Shown one piece after another: positions 28,391 to 36,979 of a stretch of 64,000 bases of DNA. Source of the DNA: DASRQK01 sp964436635 (GTDB lineage Bacteria; Bacteroidota; Bacteroidia; Sphingobacteriales; Sphingobacteriaceae); the NCBI GenBank assembly GCA_964436635.1, contig CAYTDM010000003.1:44447-108446 (forward strand), read 5' to 3'. The position numbers were made by a program, and so were the translations under genes. Under the pieces are notes generated by a model. It searched no databases and was not told the origin of the DNA. It saw only the letters and a program-made list of their open reading frames with translations. Position 1 is the first letter of the stretch. Each line of letters starts with the position of its first letter.

Positions 28391-29936
28391 AATAAGTAGG
28401 TGTTAAAGTAATGTCGTGTTCTATTGCTGTTTCCAGCATGACTTGATGCATGATGCCGGTCGTAATTAATTGATGTATTTGATGGATGTCTTGTGAGAAA
28501 ATACGGTCCTCGCGAGTGAAATCTACCACAGTTCGAATTTTTGAATGGATGGATTCTAAGATCGGTGATGTGTTCAAAGGCCTTCTGAAGTCGACGGCTT
28601 GCGCAGCATAAAGAAATTCTATGGCCTGAATATATTCCAAATTTGAAATGACTTGATTTAATTTTCTTCCTCCGATCGACCCCATAGAAACATGATCTTC
28701 CTGTCCTAAAGAGGTCGGGATGCTGTCGGCGCTCGCAGGGAAACAAAGACCTTTGTTTTCAGATACCAATGCTGCTGTGGTGTATTGAGGAATCATAAAA
28801 CCAGAATTTAATCCGGCATCTTCCACTAATAATTTCGGAAGTCCATATTTGCCTTCTAATAATAAATAGCATCTTCGGTCGGCAATGTTTCCTAATTCAG
28901 CCGCTGCGATGGTGGCGTAATCAATGGCTAAGGCGAGGGGTTGTCCGTGAAAATTCCCCCCACTTATCGTGTCGAAAGAACCTAAAACGATGGGGTTATC
29001 GGTGACCGCATTTATTTCGATTTCGGTTAATTCTTTCAAATGTAACCATGCCGTTCTGGATGCTCCGTGTACCTGCGGCATGCAGCGCAAAGAGTAAGGG
29101 TCTTGAACTCTTCCACAATTCGGGTGGGAGTTCGCCATTTCTGATTCGCTTAATAGGGTCCATAAGCGGTGCGCAACGTATTGATTGCCTGGAAACGGTC
29201 GAATCGCATGTAAACGCGGATCAAAAGGTTTGTAAGATCCTAAAAACCCTTCTAAAGACATGGCGCCTGCAAGGTCTGCTAAATCGAGCGCTCTTGCTAA
29301 TCTTGCGAGTCCATGAACTGCATGCGCCGCGATAAATTGGGTTCCGTTTATTAAACCTAAACCTTCTTTTGGCCCCAAAATTAAAGGTGATAAACCGGCC
29401 TCTTCTAACGCCGTTTTTGTGTTTTTTAGCGTCCCATTCACATAGACTTGCCCCAATCCTATAAGGGGTAAGAATAAGTGGGATAGGGGGGCCAAATCAC
29501 CGGATGCACCGACAGAACCTTTAGCTGGTACCGCTGGAATAAAGTCTTGATCAATCATCCAGCAAATTCTTTCTACTGTTTCCAGGCGAATTCCTGAATA
29601 GCCTTGAGCTAATGCTTGAACTTTGATGACCATCATCGTTTTAGCAATTTCAGTCGGAATATGATCACCGACGCCCACTGCATGGCTCTTTAGGAGGTTG
29701 TGCTGCAGGGTGGAAGTGTCTTCCGGCGTGATTAAAGTGTCACATAAGGGACCAAATCCGGTATTAATCCCGTAGACGACTTGCTGTTTATTTACTATTT
29801 CGTCAACATATTGACTGGATTGTTTGATTTTTTGTTTTGCCTCCTCTGTTAAGACCCCTTTTAATAGGCCTTTTGTTAGATTGAGCGTGGATTCGATGGT
29901 TAGTGCGTCCACTCCATATTTAAAAGTATTTTCCAT
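28371..29936 (-). CDS. hutH: Histidine ammonia-lyase
   Basis: A 521-residue enzyme that removes ammonia from L-histidine to give urocanate. The self-formed MIO cofactor motif is Ala144-Ser145-Gly146 in GSVGASGDLAPLSH. The mobile loop VVYGINTGFGPLCDT is intact, as is QDPYSLRCMPQVHGA and later QEDHVSMGSIG. It begins three bases after the marR stop and overlaps hutU by 20 bases. This makes histidine breakdown one tightly packed operon. Length and motifs are standard. Confidence 0.98.
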   Translation of the reverse strand: MENTFKYGVDALTIESTLNLTKGLLKGVLTEEAKQKIKQSSQYVDEIVNKQQVVYGINTGFGPLCDTLITPEDTSTLQHNLLKSHAVGVGDHIPTEIAKTMMVIKVQALAQGYSGIRLETVERICWMIDQDFIPAVPAKGSVGASGDLAPLSHLFLPLIGLGQVYVNGTLKNTKTALEEAGLSPLILGPKEGLGLINGTQFIAAHAVHGLARLARALDLADLAGAMSLEGFLGSYKPFDPRLHAIRPFPGNQYVAHRLWTLLSESEMANSHPNCGRVQDPYSLRCMPQVHGASRTAWLHLKELTEIEINAVTDNPIVLGSFDTISGGNFHGQPLALAIDYATIAAAELGNIADRRCYLLLEGKYGLPKLLVEDAGLNSGFMIPQYTTAALVSENKGLCFPASADSIPTSLGQEDHVSMGSIGGRKLNQVISNLEYIQAIEFLYAAQAVDFRRPLNTSPILESIHSKIRTVVDFTREDRIFSQDIHQIHQLITTGIMHQVMLETAIEHDITLTPTYYEHFNI

Positions 29937-29939
29937 ATC

Positions 29940-30443
29940 TTATTCTATACATTTCAATGAAAGGTTTAATTCCTTTTGTATGCTATCAGACAGCGTGTTT
30001 TCTTGAAAAGTTTCTTCTAACTCTTTCATCCCTTCTAAGATCTTTCCAATTGCTGGATTGCGAGCTTCCATTTTATTCATCACGCTAAGTAAACATTCCC
30101 AAACGGGTTCGATTTCCTTAAGTAATTCAATTCCTTTATCGGTAAGACAAATTAATTGTTTTCTTCCGTCCATTTGAGCTGTTTCACTTTCAACTAATCC
30201 TTTTTTCTTTAAGTTGCTGACTAATTGACTTACTGCAGAATGAGAAACTTGGGTCCTGTCAGATATTTCTTTGATAGACGCACTGCCTCTTTCTTTTAAA
30301 ATATAAAAAAGTGGAAACCAAGAAGCTTCAAATGGAATATTCTCATTTTCATAGACTTGATTAATTTCTTGTAGAAAATAATCTCCGAACCGTCTCATTC
30401 TACTACCTAAAATTAAGTAGCCCAATGATTGATAAAAATCCAT
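29940..30443 (-). CDS. MarR-family regulator heading the hut operon
   Basis: A 167-residue winged-helix protein. The HTH region is GSASIKEISDRTQVSHSAVSQLVSNLKKKGL (two parts: GSASIKEISDRTQVSHSA, VSQLVSNLKKKGL), with the wing ESETAQMDGRKQLICLT. N- and C-terminal helices should form the MarR dimer. It is the first gene, three bases before hutH, and two palindromic boxes stand in its own promoter region. It is thus a likely autoregulated controller of histidine use, instead of the GntR-type HutC or antiterminator HutP of other bacteria. The effector (for example urocanate) is unknown. Confidence 0.88.
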   Translation of the reverse strand: MDFYQSLGYLILGSRMRRFGDYFLQEINQVYENENIPFEASWFPLFYILKERGSASIKEISDRTQVSHSAVSQLVSNLKKKGLVESETAQMDGRKQLICLTDKGIELLKEIEPVWECLLSVMNKMEARNPAIGKILEGMKELEETFQENTLSDSIQKELNLSLKCIE

Positions 30444-30471
30444 AAAACAGTTTATATTAGTTTATAAAAAT

Positions 30472-30504
30472 ATTTAAGCGCTTTAAATTATATAAGCACT
30501 TATA
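30472..30504. promoter_or_regulatory. Paired palindromic operator candidates before marR-hut
   Basis: Two near-palindromes share the core AAGCrCTT: ATTTAAGCGCTTTAAAT at 30472-30488 and TATAAGCACTTATA at 30491-30504. The cores are 18 bases apart. They lie 29-61 bases upstream of the marR start and on the far side of the divergent methyltransferase gene, so they could control both. Confidence 0.5.
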
Positions 30505-30603
30505 CAATTATACGAGATAGATTTTAATTTGCAAAAATTCAGGATAAAAAATGTTTTGCCGCTCGAGTTTAGTACATTCGAACTCAAAATTAAGTGCTGT
30601 GAA

Positions 30604-31386
30604 ATGAGCCGAAGCAGGGATAATCATATATTTAGGTTTAAGGAGTTTGAAATCAATCAACTGGATTGTGCCATGAAGATTAACACCGATGGAGTCGTGT
30701 TGGGTGCATGGGCAGGGCGATCGATTCAACAAACCAAACGGACTCACGGAAACTTTCGGATTCTAGACATTGGAACAGGAACTGGGGTCATCGCACTTAT
30801 GTTAGCACAGCGTTTTGAAGGGGCTACTATAGTCGGAGTAGAGTTGGATGAATTAACAGCGAGAAGGGCTGCAGAGAACTTTAAAGCATCTGTATTTGCG
30901 AATCGCTTAACTTTAATCCATCAGGATGCGCTCAGCTGTAATTTTGAAGAGGAGTTTGATTTAATCGTATCGAATCCTCCATATTTTATTGATTCTTTGA
31001 AAAATCCTGATAAGAAACGCGAATTAGCGCGGCATGTCGATAAGGGTTTTTTTCAACAGTTACTGAATCGCTCTTGGGCAGCGCTAAAACCTGGAGGCCT
31101 GTTAGAAATGATTCTTCCAGTTTCCATTGCGGAAGCCGTGCATAAAATGGCTGCTGATCGAAATTTTATTCAACAAAATAGTTTGAATATTTATTCTTTT
31201 TCAATGGATGCGTCTCCTGTTCGCCAGCTTATTTGCTTGCAAAAGCCCGAAGAATCCTTCAATCTGATTTTGCAGCCAAAGTTGCCCCAGGCACTCGCGC
31301 ATGAAACCCTTGTTTTGTATGCAGAGCGAGGAAAGTATACGGAAGCATATAAATTATTATTAAAAGATTTCTTTTTAGCGTTTTAA
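30604..31386 (+). CDS. tRNA1(Val) adenine-37 N6-methyltransferase-like protein
   Basis: A 260-residue SAM-dependent methyltransferase of the YfiC/TrmN6 type, which methylates A37 of tRNA-Val. SAM-binding motif I is ILDIGTGTGVIALMLA (residues 53-68), and the catalytic NPPY is at 124-127 in LIVSNPPYFIDS. The N-terminal FRFKEFEINQLDCAMKINTDGVVLGAW (split as FRFKEFEINQ and LDCAMKINTDGVVLGAW) is the family signature. The ATG at 30604 is preferred over a TTG 25 codons upstream, since family members begin near here. The next gene starts two bases after its stop. Confidence 0.9.
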   Translation: MSRSRDNHIFRFKEFEINQLDCAMKINTDGVVLGAWAGRSIQQTKRTHGNFRILDIGTGTGVIALMLAQRFEGATIVGVELDELTARRAAENFKASVFANRLTLIHQDALSCNFEEEFDLIVSNPPYFIDSLKNPDKKRELARHVDKGFFQQLLNRSWAALKPGGLLEMILPVSIAEAVHKMAADRNFIQQNSLNIYSFSMDASPVRQLICLQKPEESFNLILQPKLPQALAHETLVLYAERGKYTEAYKLLLKDFFLAF

Positions 31387-31388
31387 CA

Positions 31389-31883
31389 ATGAAGCGAATT
31401 GGTTTGTTATCAGACACGCATAGCCATCTGGATGATGCAATATTAAAGCACCTTGAGTCTGTAGATGAAATTTGGCACGCAGGCGATGTAGGTAATATGG
31501 AAGTCATAGAACGCTTAGCGGAATTAAAGCCGTTGCGCGGTGTGTATGGAAATATTGACGGACAAGACATCAGAAAGGTTTTTCCGGAACATCTTCGCTT
31601 TTATTGTGAACGTGTGGATGTCTATATGACGCACATAGGTGGCTATCCAGGTCGATATCATCCTGCCATCAAAGAAACCCTTTTTAGACGGCCTCCAAAA
31701 TTATTTATCTGTGGTCATTCTCATATTTTGAAGGTGATGTACGATCAAAAGTTACAATGCCTTCATTTAAATCCTGGAGCTGCAGGAAAATCTGGTTGGC
31801 ACAAAGTCCGAACGCTTTTACGATTTAGCATAGATGAAAATGAAATTAAAGATTTGGAAGTGGTAGAAATGGCTTTAAGATAA
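31389..31883 (+). CDS. YfcE/MJ0936-type metallophosphoesterase
   Basis: A 164-residue calcineurin-like phosphoesterase. Metal ligands are in GLLSDTHSH (residues 5-13), IWHAGDVGN, VYGNIDG (where GNxD is expected), MTHIGG and CGHSHI. Relatives cleave phosphodiesters, but the natural substrate is unclear. It starts two bases after the methyltransferase stop and is probably in its operon. The length is normal for this small family. Confidence 0.9.
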   Translation: MKRIGLLSDTHSHLDDAILKHLESVDEIWHAGDVGNMEVIERLAELKPLRGVYGNIDGQDIRKVFPEHLRFYCERVDVYMTHIGGYPGRYHPAIKETLFRRPPKLFICGHSHILKVMYDQKLQCLHLNPGAAGKSGWHKVRTLLRFSIDENEIKDLEVVEMALR

Positions 31884-31938
31884 ATGTTAAAATACACTAA
31901 GTTATTTGTTAAAATGCTTAAATAAGCCTGTTTTTAAG

Positions 31939-31946
31939 TAATTTTG
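31939..31946 (+). promoter_or_regulatory. -7 box upstream of fbp
   Basis: TAATTTTG is a perfect TAnnTTTG box 69 bases upstream of the fbp ATG. A -33 match at normal spacing is missing. An inverted repeat lies between it and the gene. Confidence 0.35.
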
Positions 31947-31967
31947 TCAGCGTAAGAAAGGGGTTGA

Positions 31968-31988
31968 TTAGTGTCTATTATACACTAA
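31968..31988 (+). promoter_or_regulatory. Inverted repeat in the fbp leader (operator candidate)
   Basis: TTAGTGT and ACACTAA arms separated by seven bases form a perfect dyad. The ACACTAAG half also occurs at 31894-31901. The three copies together suggest a protein-binding site controlling fbp. Confidence 0.4.
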
Positions 31989-32015
31989 GTGGCTCGGTAA
32001 ATTTTGATATAGCAC

Positions 32016-33065
32016 ATGACAAAAGTAACTACACTCGGACAATTTATTATTGAGAAACAGTCGGATTTTCCTTACGCAAAAGGGGAGTTGTCTCGCTTGT
32101 TAAGAGATATAGGGATCGCCGCAAAAATTGTGCACCGTGAAGTGAACAAGGCGGGCCTCATGGATATTTTAGGCGATGCTGGAACGGTGAATGTTCAGGG
32201 TGAATCTCAAAAAAAACTGGATGTGTATGCGGACGAACAATTTGTTTCAGCATTAAGAAGTGGGGGTGAATGTTGTGTGGTTGCGTCAGAGGAGCACGAT
32301 GATTGCATTTTTATTCAATCTGAAATTTCTAAAAATGCAAAGTACATCGTTTGTATTGACCCCTTAGATGGCTCCTCAAACATCGATGTGAATGTTTCTA
32401 TTGGGACCATTTTTTCTATTTACCGAAGAACCTCACCTACCACAGAGCAAGTCAACTTGAATGAAATTTTGCAAAAAGGCACCCATCAAGTAGCAGCAGG
32501 ATATGTGATTTATGGTTCTTCAACCATGTTAGTTTATACAACGGGTAAAGGAGTAAACGGATTTACGTTGGATCCATCCATTGGGGAATTTTGTTTGTCC
32601 CACCCGAATATGCGCATTCCGGAAAATGGCGTTATCTATTCCATTAATGAGGGGAATTATTTGCAATTTCCTCAGGGAGTCAAAAATTTTATTAAATATT
32701 GCCAACAAGAGGATGCGGCTTCGAACCGTCCATATGTGTCAAGATATATAGGATCCATGGTTGCAGACATTCATAGAAACTTAATTAAGGGCGGGATTTT
32801 CTTGTACCCAACATCAGCATCTCATCCAAAGGGCAAAATCCGTTTGATGTATGAATGTAATCCTTTGGCATTTATTATTGAACAAGCGGGAGGCAAAGCG
32901 AGCGATGGTAAACGGAGAATTTTAGATATACAGCCGAGTGAATTGCATGAACGTACGCCGATATTCATTGGGAATACTTCCATGGTAGAAAAATTAGAAG
33001 AATTTATTAGGCAAGCCGAAGCGAGTCAAGTAGATGAATCAAAGATTATCTCGTACTTCAATTAA
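32016..33065 (+). CDS. fbp: Class 1 fructose-1,6-bisphosphatase
   Basis: A 349-residue gluconeogenic enzyme that removes the 1-phosphate from fructose-1,6-bisphosphate. Metal and substrate motifs: EEHDDCIF, IVCIDPLDGSSNIDVNVSIGTIFSIYR (split: IVCIDPLDGSSNID, VNVSIGTIFSIYR), then SRYIGSMVADIHRNLIKGGI and LMYECNPLAFIIEQAGGKAS. Its length is typical of class 1. The 3' end overlaps the oppositely oriented merR gene by 27 bases. Its leader carries an inverted repeat. Fits a cell growing on amino acids, as the neighbouring hut and putP genes also suggest. Confidence 0.97.
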   Translation: MTKVTTLGQFIIEKQSDFPYAKGELSRLLRDIGIAAKIVHREVNKAGLMDILGDAGTVNVQGESQKKLDVYADEQFVSALRSGGECCVVASEEHDDCIFIQSEISKNAKYIVCIDPLDGSSNIDVNVSIGTIFSIYRRTSPTTEQVNLNEILQKGTHQVAAGYVIYGSSTMLVYTTGKGVNGFTLDPSIGEFCLSHPNMRIPENGVIYSINEGNYLQFPQGVKNFIKYCQQEDAASNRPYVSRYIGSMVADIHRNLIKGGIFLYPTSASHPKGKIRLMYECNPLAFIIEQAGGKASDGKRRILDIQPSELHERTPIFIGNTSMVEKLEEFIRQAEASQVDESKIISYFN

Positions 33066-33374
33066 AAAATCTTTCAATTTTTCCAATGATGAAATAACGC
33101 GTTGATTTTCTTTTGCTTCGTGTTTGTTTTTCTTAAGAAAATCCTTGGCGCCTTGAAGAGTAAAACCTTTGTCTTTCACTAAGTTGAAAATTATTTTTAG
33201 GTTTTCTATGTCCTCAGGGCGAAACAGCCGATTTCCTTTTTTGTTTTTCTTAGGTTCCAAAATATCAAACTCCTTTTCGTAAAAACGAATTTGAGACGCG
33301 TTGACCCCAAACATTTCGGTCACTTCCCCCATGGAATAATAGCGTTTTGATATTTCCCTGTCTTTGTAAGGCAT
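33039..33374 (-). CDS. MerR-family transcriptional regulator
   Basis: A 111-residue protein with the N-terminal MerR DNA-binding domain: YYSMGEVTEMFGVNASQIRFYEKEF (split YYSMGEVTEMFGVNA, SQIRFYEKEF), then KKNKKGNRLFRPEDIENL. The C-terminal part is a short coiled coil without a cysteine-based metal site or ligand domain, like the small MerR proteins common in Bacteroidota. Its 3' end overlaps fbp; it is divergent from putP, 111 bases away, which might be its target. Confidence 0.85.
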   Translation of the reverse strand: MPYKDREISKRYYSMGEVTEMFGVNASQIRFYEKEFDILEPKKNKKGNRLFRPEDIENLKIIFNLVKDKGFTLQGAKDFLKKNKHEAKENQRVISSLEKLKDFLIEVRDNL

Positions 33375-33420
33375 AATTTGCGTTATTTAATGCAGACCTT
33401 TACAAACTTAAAGAATAATT

Positions 33421-33449
33421 TTTGAAAATCAGTAATTGATATATCTTTG
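33421..33449 (+). promoter_or_regulatory. putP promoter
   Basis: TTTG (33421-33424), 17 bases, then TATCTTTG (33442-33449), a full match to the Bacteroidota pattern. The leader would be about 30 bases. Confidence 0.6.
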
Positions 33450-33485
33450 TAAACAAACAATTTTAGCCATTTAAATTTAAACTTC

Positions 33486-34964
33486 ATGGATATTTACCAA
33501 GGCATTGCATTCGCCCTATACATTCTATTAATGATTGGAATCGGCTATTACTCCTATTTGAAGTCTACGAGTAACGTCAATGAGTTTCTGTTAGGGGGTA
33601 GAAGATTAGGGCCTGTTGTAACAGCTTTGTCAGCAGGTGCAGCGGATATGAGTGGTTGGTTGTTAATGGGCGTACCGGGCGCCATGTATGCCAGTGGTAT
33701 TTCATCAAGTTGGATCGCGATCGGTCTTACTGTGGGAGCTTTTTTTAATTATTTATTGGTCGCTCCTCGATTAAGAGTGTACACTGAAAAAGCAAATAAT
33801 GCCATCACCATCCCTGATTATTTTGAGAAACGCTTTCATGATCATTCCAGGATGCTGCGTTTTATCTCCGCCATTGTAATTTTAGTGTTCTTTACCTTGT
33901 ATACATCTGCAGGTATGGTCTCTGGAGGACGATTAATGGAATCTGCATTCGAAATGAGCTACCTGTCTGGTTTATTAATAACCACGTCTGTAGTCGTTTT
34001 TTATACGTTTTTAGGCGGGTTTTTAGCAGTGAGTTTAACGGACTTTGTACAAGGCGCGATTATGGTCATCGCATTGGTGGTCGTTCCTGCTGTTATTTTG
34101 TTTAATGTGGGTGGAATTCAGGAATCCATCTCCTTAATTGAATCCAAGGACGCTTTGCTACTCGATTTGTTTGAAGGGACTACGACCGTGGGTATTTTGT
34201 CATTGTTGGCTTGGGGCTTAGGTTATTTTGGTCAACCCCATATTTTAGTGCGTTTTATGGCTATCGGGAAAGTTCAGCAATTGCATGCTGCCCGTCGCAT
34301 TGGAATTACATGGATGATTTTTACAATGAGTGGAGCAATGTTAGTTGGCCTGTTTGGGATTGCTTATATGGCTAAATTTAATCAAACGATAGACGATCCG
34401 GAAACTATATTCATTTATTTCTCTCAATTGCTTTTTCACCCTTTTATAGGTGGGTTGTTATTATGTGCTATCCTTGCGGCTGTGATGAGTACGATTTCTT
34501 CTCAATTACTGGTCACTTCCAGTTCAATGACGGAGGATTTTTATAAGAATTTCCTGAAAAGGGGGGCGAGTGATAAAGAATTATTAGTCATCAGCAGGGT
34601 TTCTGTTTTGGTGGTTGCGCTGATCGCTATCTTCCTATCTTTAAATCCAAAAGACACGATATTAAATCTTGTCGGACACGCTTGGGCTGGTTTTGGCGCT
34701 GCATTTGGACCGGTTGTGTTATTGTCCCTGTTATGGAGAAGAACGACTCGAGCGGCAGCCATTACTGGAATGGTTGTAGGAGGATTAACCGTACTTTTAT
34801 GGGTGTACATCCCACATGCTTACACGGATTGGTACGCCATGATTCCAGGATTTATCTTATCCTTTATTTCGATTGTGATGGTATCTTTATTCGGGCCTGC
34901 GCCAAATCAAGAGATGTTAGATGAATTTGATGCGGTAGATCAAGAAATGAAGCAGCAATATTAG
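33486..34964 (+). CDS. putP: Sodium/proline symporter
   Basis: A 492-residue member of the sodium/solute symporter family with about 13 membrane helices. Sodium-site and signature stretches include FLLGGRRLGPVVTALSAGAADMSGWLL (as FLLGGRRLGPVVT and ALSAGAADMSGWLL), which is the core of PutP, and LAWGLGYFGQPHILVRFMAI, the proline-transporter hallmark. AAVMSTISSQLLVTSSSMTED follows as the second sodium-site helix (shown as AAVMSTISSQLL, VTSSSMTED). The C-terminus is short and hydrophilic. It is a single-gene unit with its own promoter and a perfect terminator. Confidence 0.93.
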   Translation: MDIYQGIAFALYILLMIGIGYYSYLKSTSNVNEFLLGGRRLGPVVTALSAGAADMSGWLLMGVPGAMYASGISSSWIAIGLTVGAFFNYLLVAPRLRVYTEKANNAITIPDYFEKRFHDHSRMLRFISAIVILVFFTLYTSAGMVSGGRLMESAFEMSYLSGLLITTSVVVFYTFLGGFLAVSLTDFVQGAIMVIALVVVPAVILFNVGGIQESISLIESKDALLLDLFEGTTTVGILSLLAWGLGYFGQPHILVRFMAIGKVQQLHAARRIGITWMIFTMSGAMLVGLFGIAYMAKFNQTIDDPETIFIYFSQLLFHPFIGGLLLCAILAAVMSTISSQLLVTSSSMTEDFYKNFLKRGASDKELLVISRVSVLVVALIAIFLSLNPKDTILNLVGHAWAGFGAAFGPVVLLSLLWRRTTRAAAITGMVVGGLTVLLWVYIPHAYTDWYAMIPGFILSFISIVMVSLFGPAPNQEMLDEFDAVDQEMKQQY

Positions 34965-34985
34965 AAATAAGAATATTATAAAATT

Positions 34986-35021
34986 AAAAACCCCGATTGT
35001 TTAAACAATCGGGGTTTTTTT
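34986..35021. terminator. Bidirectional terminator between putP and the RNA helicase gene
   Basis: A perfect palindrome: AAAAACCCCGATTG pairs with CAATCGGGGTTTTT around TTTAAA, followed by T. It serves both converging genes. Confidence 0.9.
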
Positions 35022-35070
35022 ATACTATTTGTATTTATTTGGTAATAAATACCCTATATCGAATGGTGAT

Positions 35071-36891
35071 TTACCAGCGACTTTTGGTTTTGCTTTCTTT
35101 ACGTCGGCCAGAAAAGTCTTTGAAACCGCCACCAAAACTTCCGTTTTCTTTCGAATTATTTTCACGGGTGCTTCTTTTTCTGCGATTATCTCCTCTGCCT
35201 CTTGAATCACCGCGTCCTCCGCCTCTTGAATCACCGCGACCTTCACCAGCTTGTTCGATACGAACCGTTCTTCCTTCGAAATCTACACTCTTAAAGCCGG
35301 CCAAAACTTTGTCCACGACTTCATTTTGCACTTCAAAGAAAGAATAAACACCTTTTACATCAATTTTACCGATGGATTTTCCACTGATTCGACTGTTGTC
35401 ACAAATGTAACCTAACATTTCGCCTCTTGAGAACTGATCCATGGCGCCTAAATTGATAAATAAGCGTGTGTAATCTGATTTGTATCCGGTTCTTCCGTAA
35501 CGGTCATCGTTTCCAGCTTTGTTTCCATTCCTGTCTCCACGATCACGACCTCTACCTTCTTGAGCATCTACGTTCAAATCAGGAGCGTTTTTGTAATATT
35601 CTAAGAAACGATTGAATTCTAATGACACGAAATGTTTTATCACATCTTCTTTAGAGAAATCTTCAAATCTTTCAAGAATTTTAGGCATATGAATACCGAT
35701 TTGGCTTTCATTCACCTCCACTTGGGCAACTTTGTCTAAAAGAGCAAATAATTGTTTGTCAACAACATCTACACCTTTTGGAACTTCCATTTTAACAAAT
35801 GATTTCCCAATTACTTTTTCAATTTGACGAATTTTACCTAATTCTTTCAAATTTACCAATGAGATCGAAATACCAGTTTTTCCAGCGCGCGCGGTACGAC
35901 CACTACGGTGGGTATAGTTCTCAATTTCATCTGGTAAAGAATAGTTGATTACGTGGGTTACATCGTTTACATCAATACCACGAGCAGCTACATCCGTCGC
36001 GATTAACATTTGTAAACTACGATCACGGTAACGTTTCATCACTTTATCTCGTTGTTGTTGAGATAAATCGCCGTGTAAAGCGTCGGCATTATAACCGTCT
36101 TTAATTAAGGCTTCCGCAATTTCTTGCGTTTCAATTTTTGTTCTGCAGAAAACAATTCCAAAAATTTCTGGGCTTGAATCTACAATGCGTTTAAATGCTG
36201 GGTATTTATCCCTTGCACGAACTACATAATAGTTGTGTTCAATGTTTGCATTCCCTGTGTTTTTGGTGCCCATAGTCAGTTCAAATGGATCGGTCATGTA
36301 TTTTTTAGCGATCCTTCTTACTTCTGCAGGCATGGTTGCAGAGAATAACCAAGTTTTTTTTGTTTCGGGAGTTGTGGACAGAATATTGTTGATGTCTTCT
36401 TGAAAGCCCATGTTGAGCATTTCGTCCGCTTCATCTAATACTACATAGCTAACCTCAGAAAAATCAATTGCTTTTCTTCCAATAATATCGAGCATACGAC
36501 CCGGTGTCGCGACTACAATTTGTACTCCGCGGCGGATTTGACGCAATTGATCACTAATGTTAGCGCCACCATAAACGGCCACGACGTGAACATTGTCAAC
36601 GTATTTTGCGTAATTCTCAATGTCTCTGGCAATCTGTAAACACAACTCACGAGTAGGGCACAACACGAGTGCTTGTGGTTGTTTTTTAGAAAAGTCCAAT
36701 AGTTCTAATAGGGGCAAGCCAAAAGCTGCTGTTTTGCCGGTGCCAGTTTGGGCTAATCCGACAAAATCGTTGCTGCCTGCAAGTAATACTGGAACGGCTT
36801 GTTCCTGGATAGGAGTTGGTTTTTCGAAACCTAACTCATTGATGGCATTAACAATATCATGACGGATTCCCAGTTCAATAAATGGGTTCAT
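35071..36891 (-). CDS. deaD: DEAD-box RNA helicase (DeaD/CsdA-like)
   Basis: A 606-residue ATP-dependent RNA helicase. The Q motif is ELGFEKPTPIQEQAVPVLL, Walker A AQTGTGKTAAFG (near residue 50), DEAD in VVLDEADEMLNMGF, SAT in FSATMP, and motif VI HRSGRTARAGKTG. A DbpA/CsdA-type RNA-binding domain follows (INLGAMDQFSRGEMLGYICD). The tail is rich in RG and RGG repeats, which is usual for RNA-binding ends. Likely roles are ribosome assembly or RNA turnover, often cold-induced, though the sequence does not show the regulation. It has its own promoter. Confidence 0.95.
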   Translation of the reverse strand: MNPFIELGIRHDIVNAINELGFEKPTPIQEQAVPVLLAGSNDFVGLAQTGTGKTAAFGLPLLELLDFSKKQPQALVLCPTRELCLQIARDIENYAKYVDNVHVVAVYGGANISDQLRQIRRGVQIVVATPGRMLDIIGRKAIDFSEVSYVVLDEADEMLNMGFQEDINNILSTTPETKKTWLFSATMPAEVRRIAKKYMTDPFELTMGTKNTGNANIEHNYYVVRARDKYPAFKRIVDSSPEIFGIVFCRTKIETQEIAEALIKDGYNADALHGDLSQQQRDKVMKRYRDRSLQMLIATDVAARGIDVNDVTHVINYSLPDEIENYTHRSGRTARAGKTGISISLVNLKELGKIRQIEKVIGKSFVKMEVPKGVDVVDKQLFALLDKVAQVEVNESQIGIHMPKILERFEDFSKEDVIKHFVSLEFNRFLEYYKNAPDLNVDAQEGRGRDRGDRNGNKAGNDDRYGRTGYKSDYTRLFINLGAMDQFSRGEMLGYICDNSRISGKSIGKIDVKGVYSFFEVQNEVVDKVLAGFKSVDFEGRTVRIEQAGEGRGDSRGGGRGDSRGRGDNRRKRSTRENNSKENGSFGGGFKDFSGRRKESKTKSRW

Positions 36892-36931
36892 GAAATATTA
36901 TATACAATAGGCTATATTGCCTAAGGCGGCG

Positions 36932-36962
36932 CAAAGATACAATGAAACTTTCAGAATATCAA
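36932..36962 (-). promoter_or_regulatory. Promoter of the RNA helicase gene
   Basis: On the minus strand TTG (36960-36962), 20 bases, TATCTTTG (36932-36939): a good Bacteroidota promoter about 40 bases upstream of the ATG. The intervening leader contains a small GGCAATATAGCC near-dyad. Confidence 0.6.
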
Positions 36963-36979
36963 CACTTTTTTGATATATT

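Noticed and set aside
35025..35246. Short minus-strand frame at the end of the RNA helicase gene
   Set aside because: It is a shadow of the RGG-coding repeats and has no independent signal.
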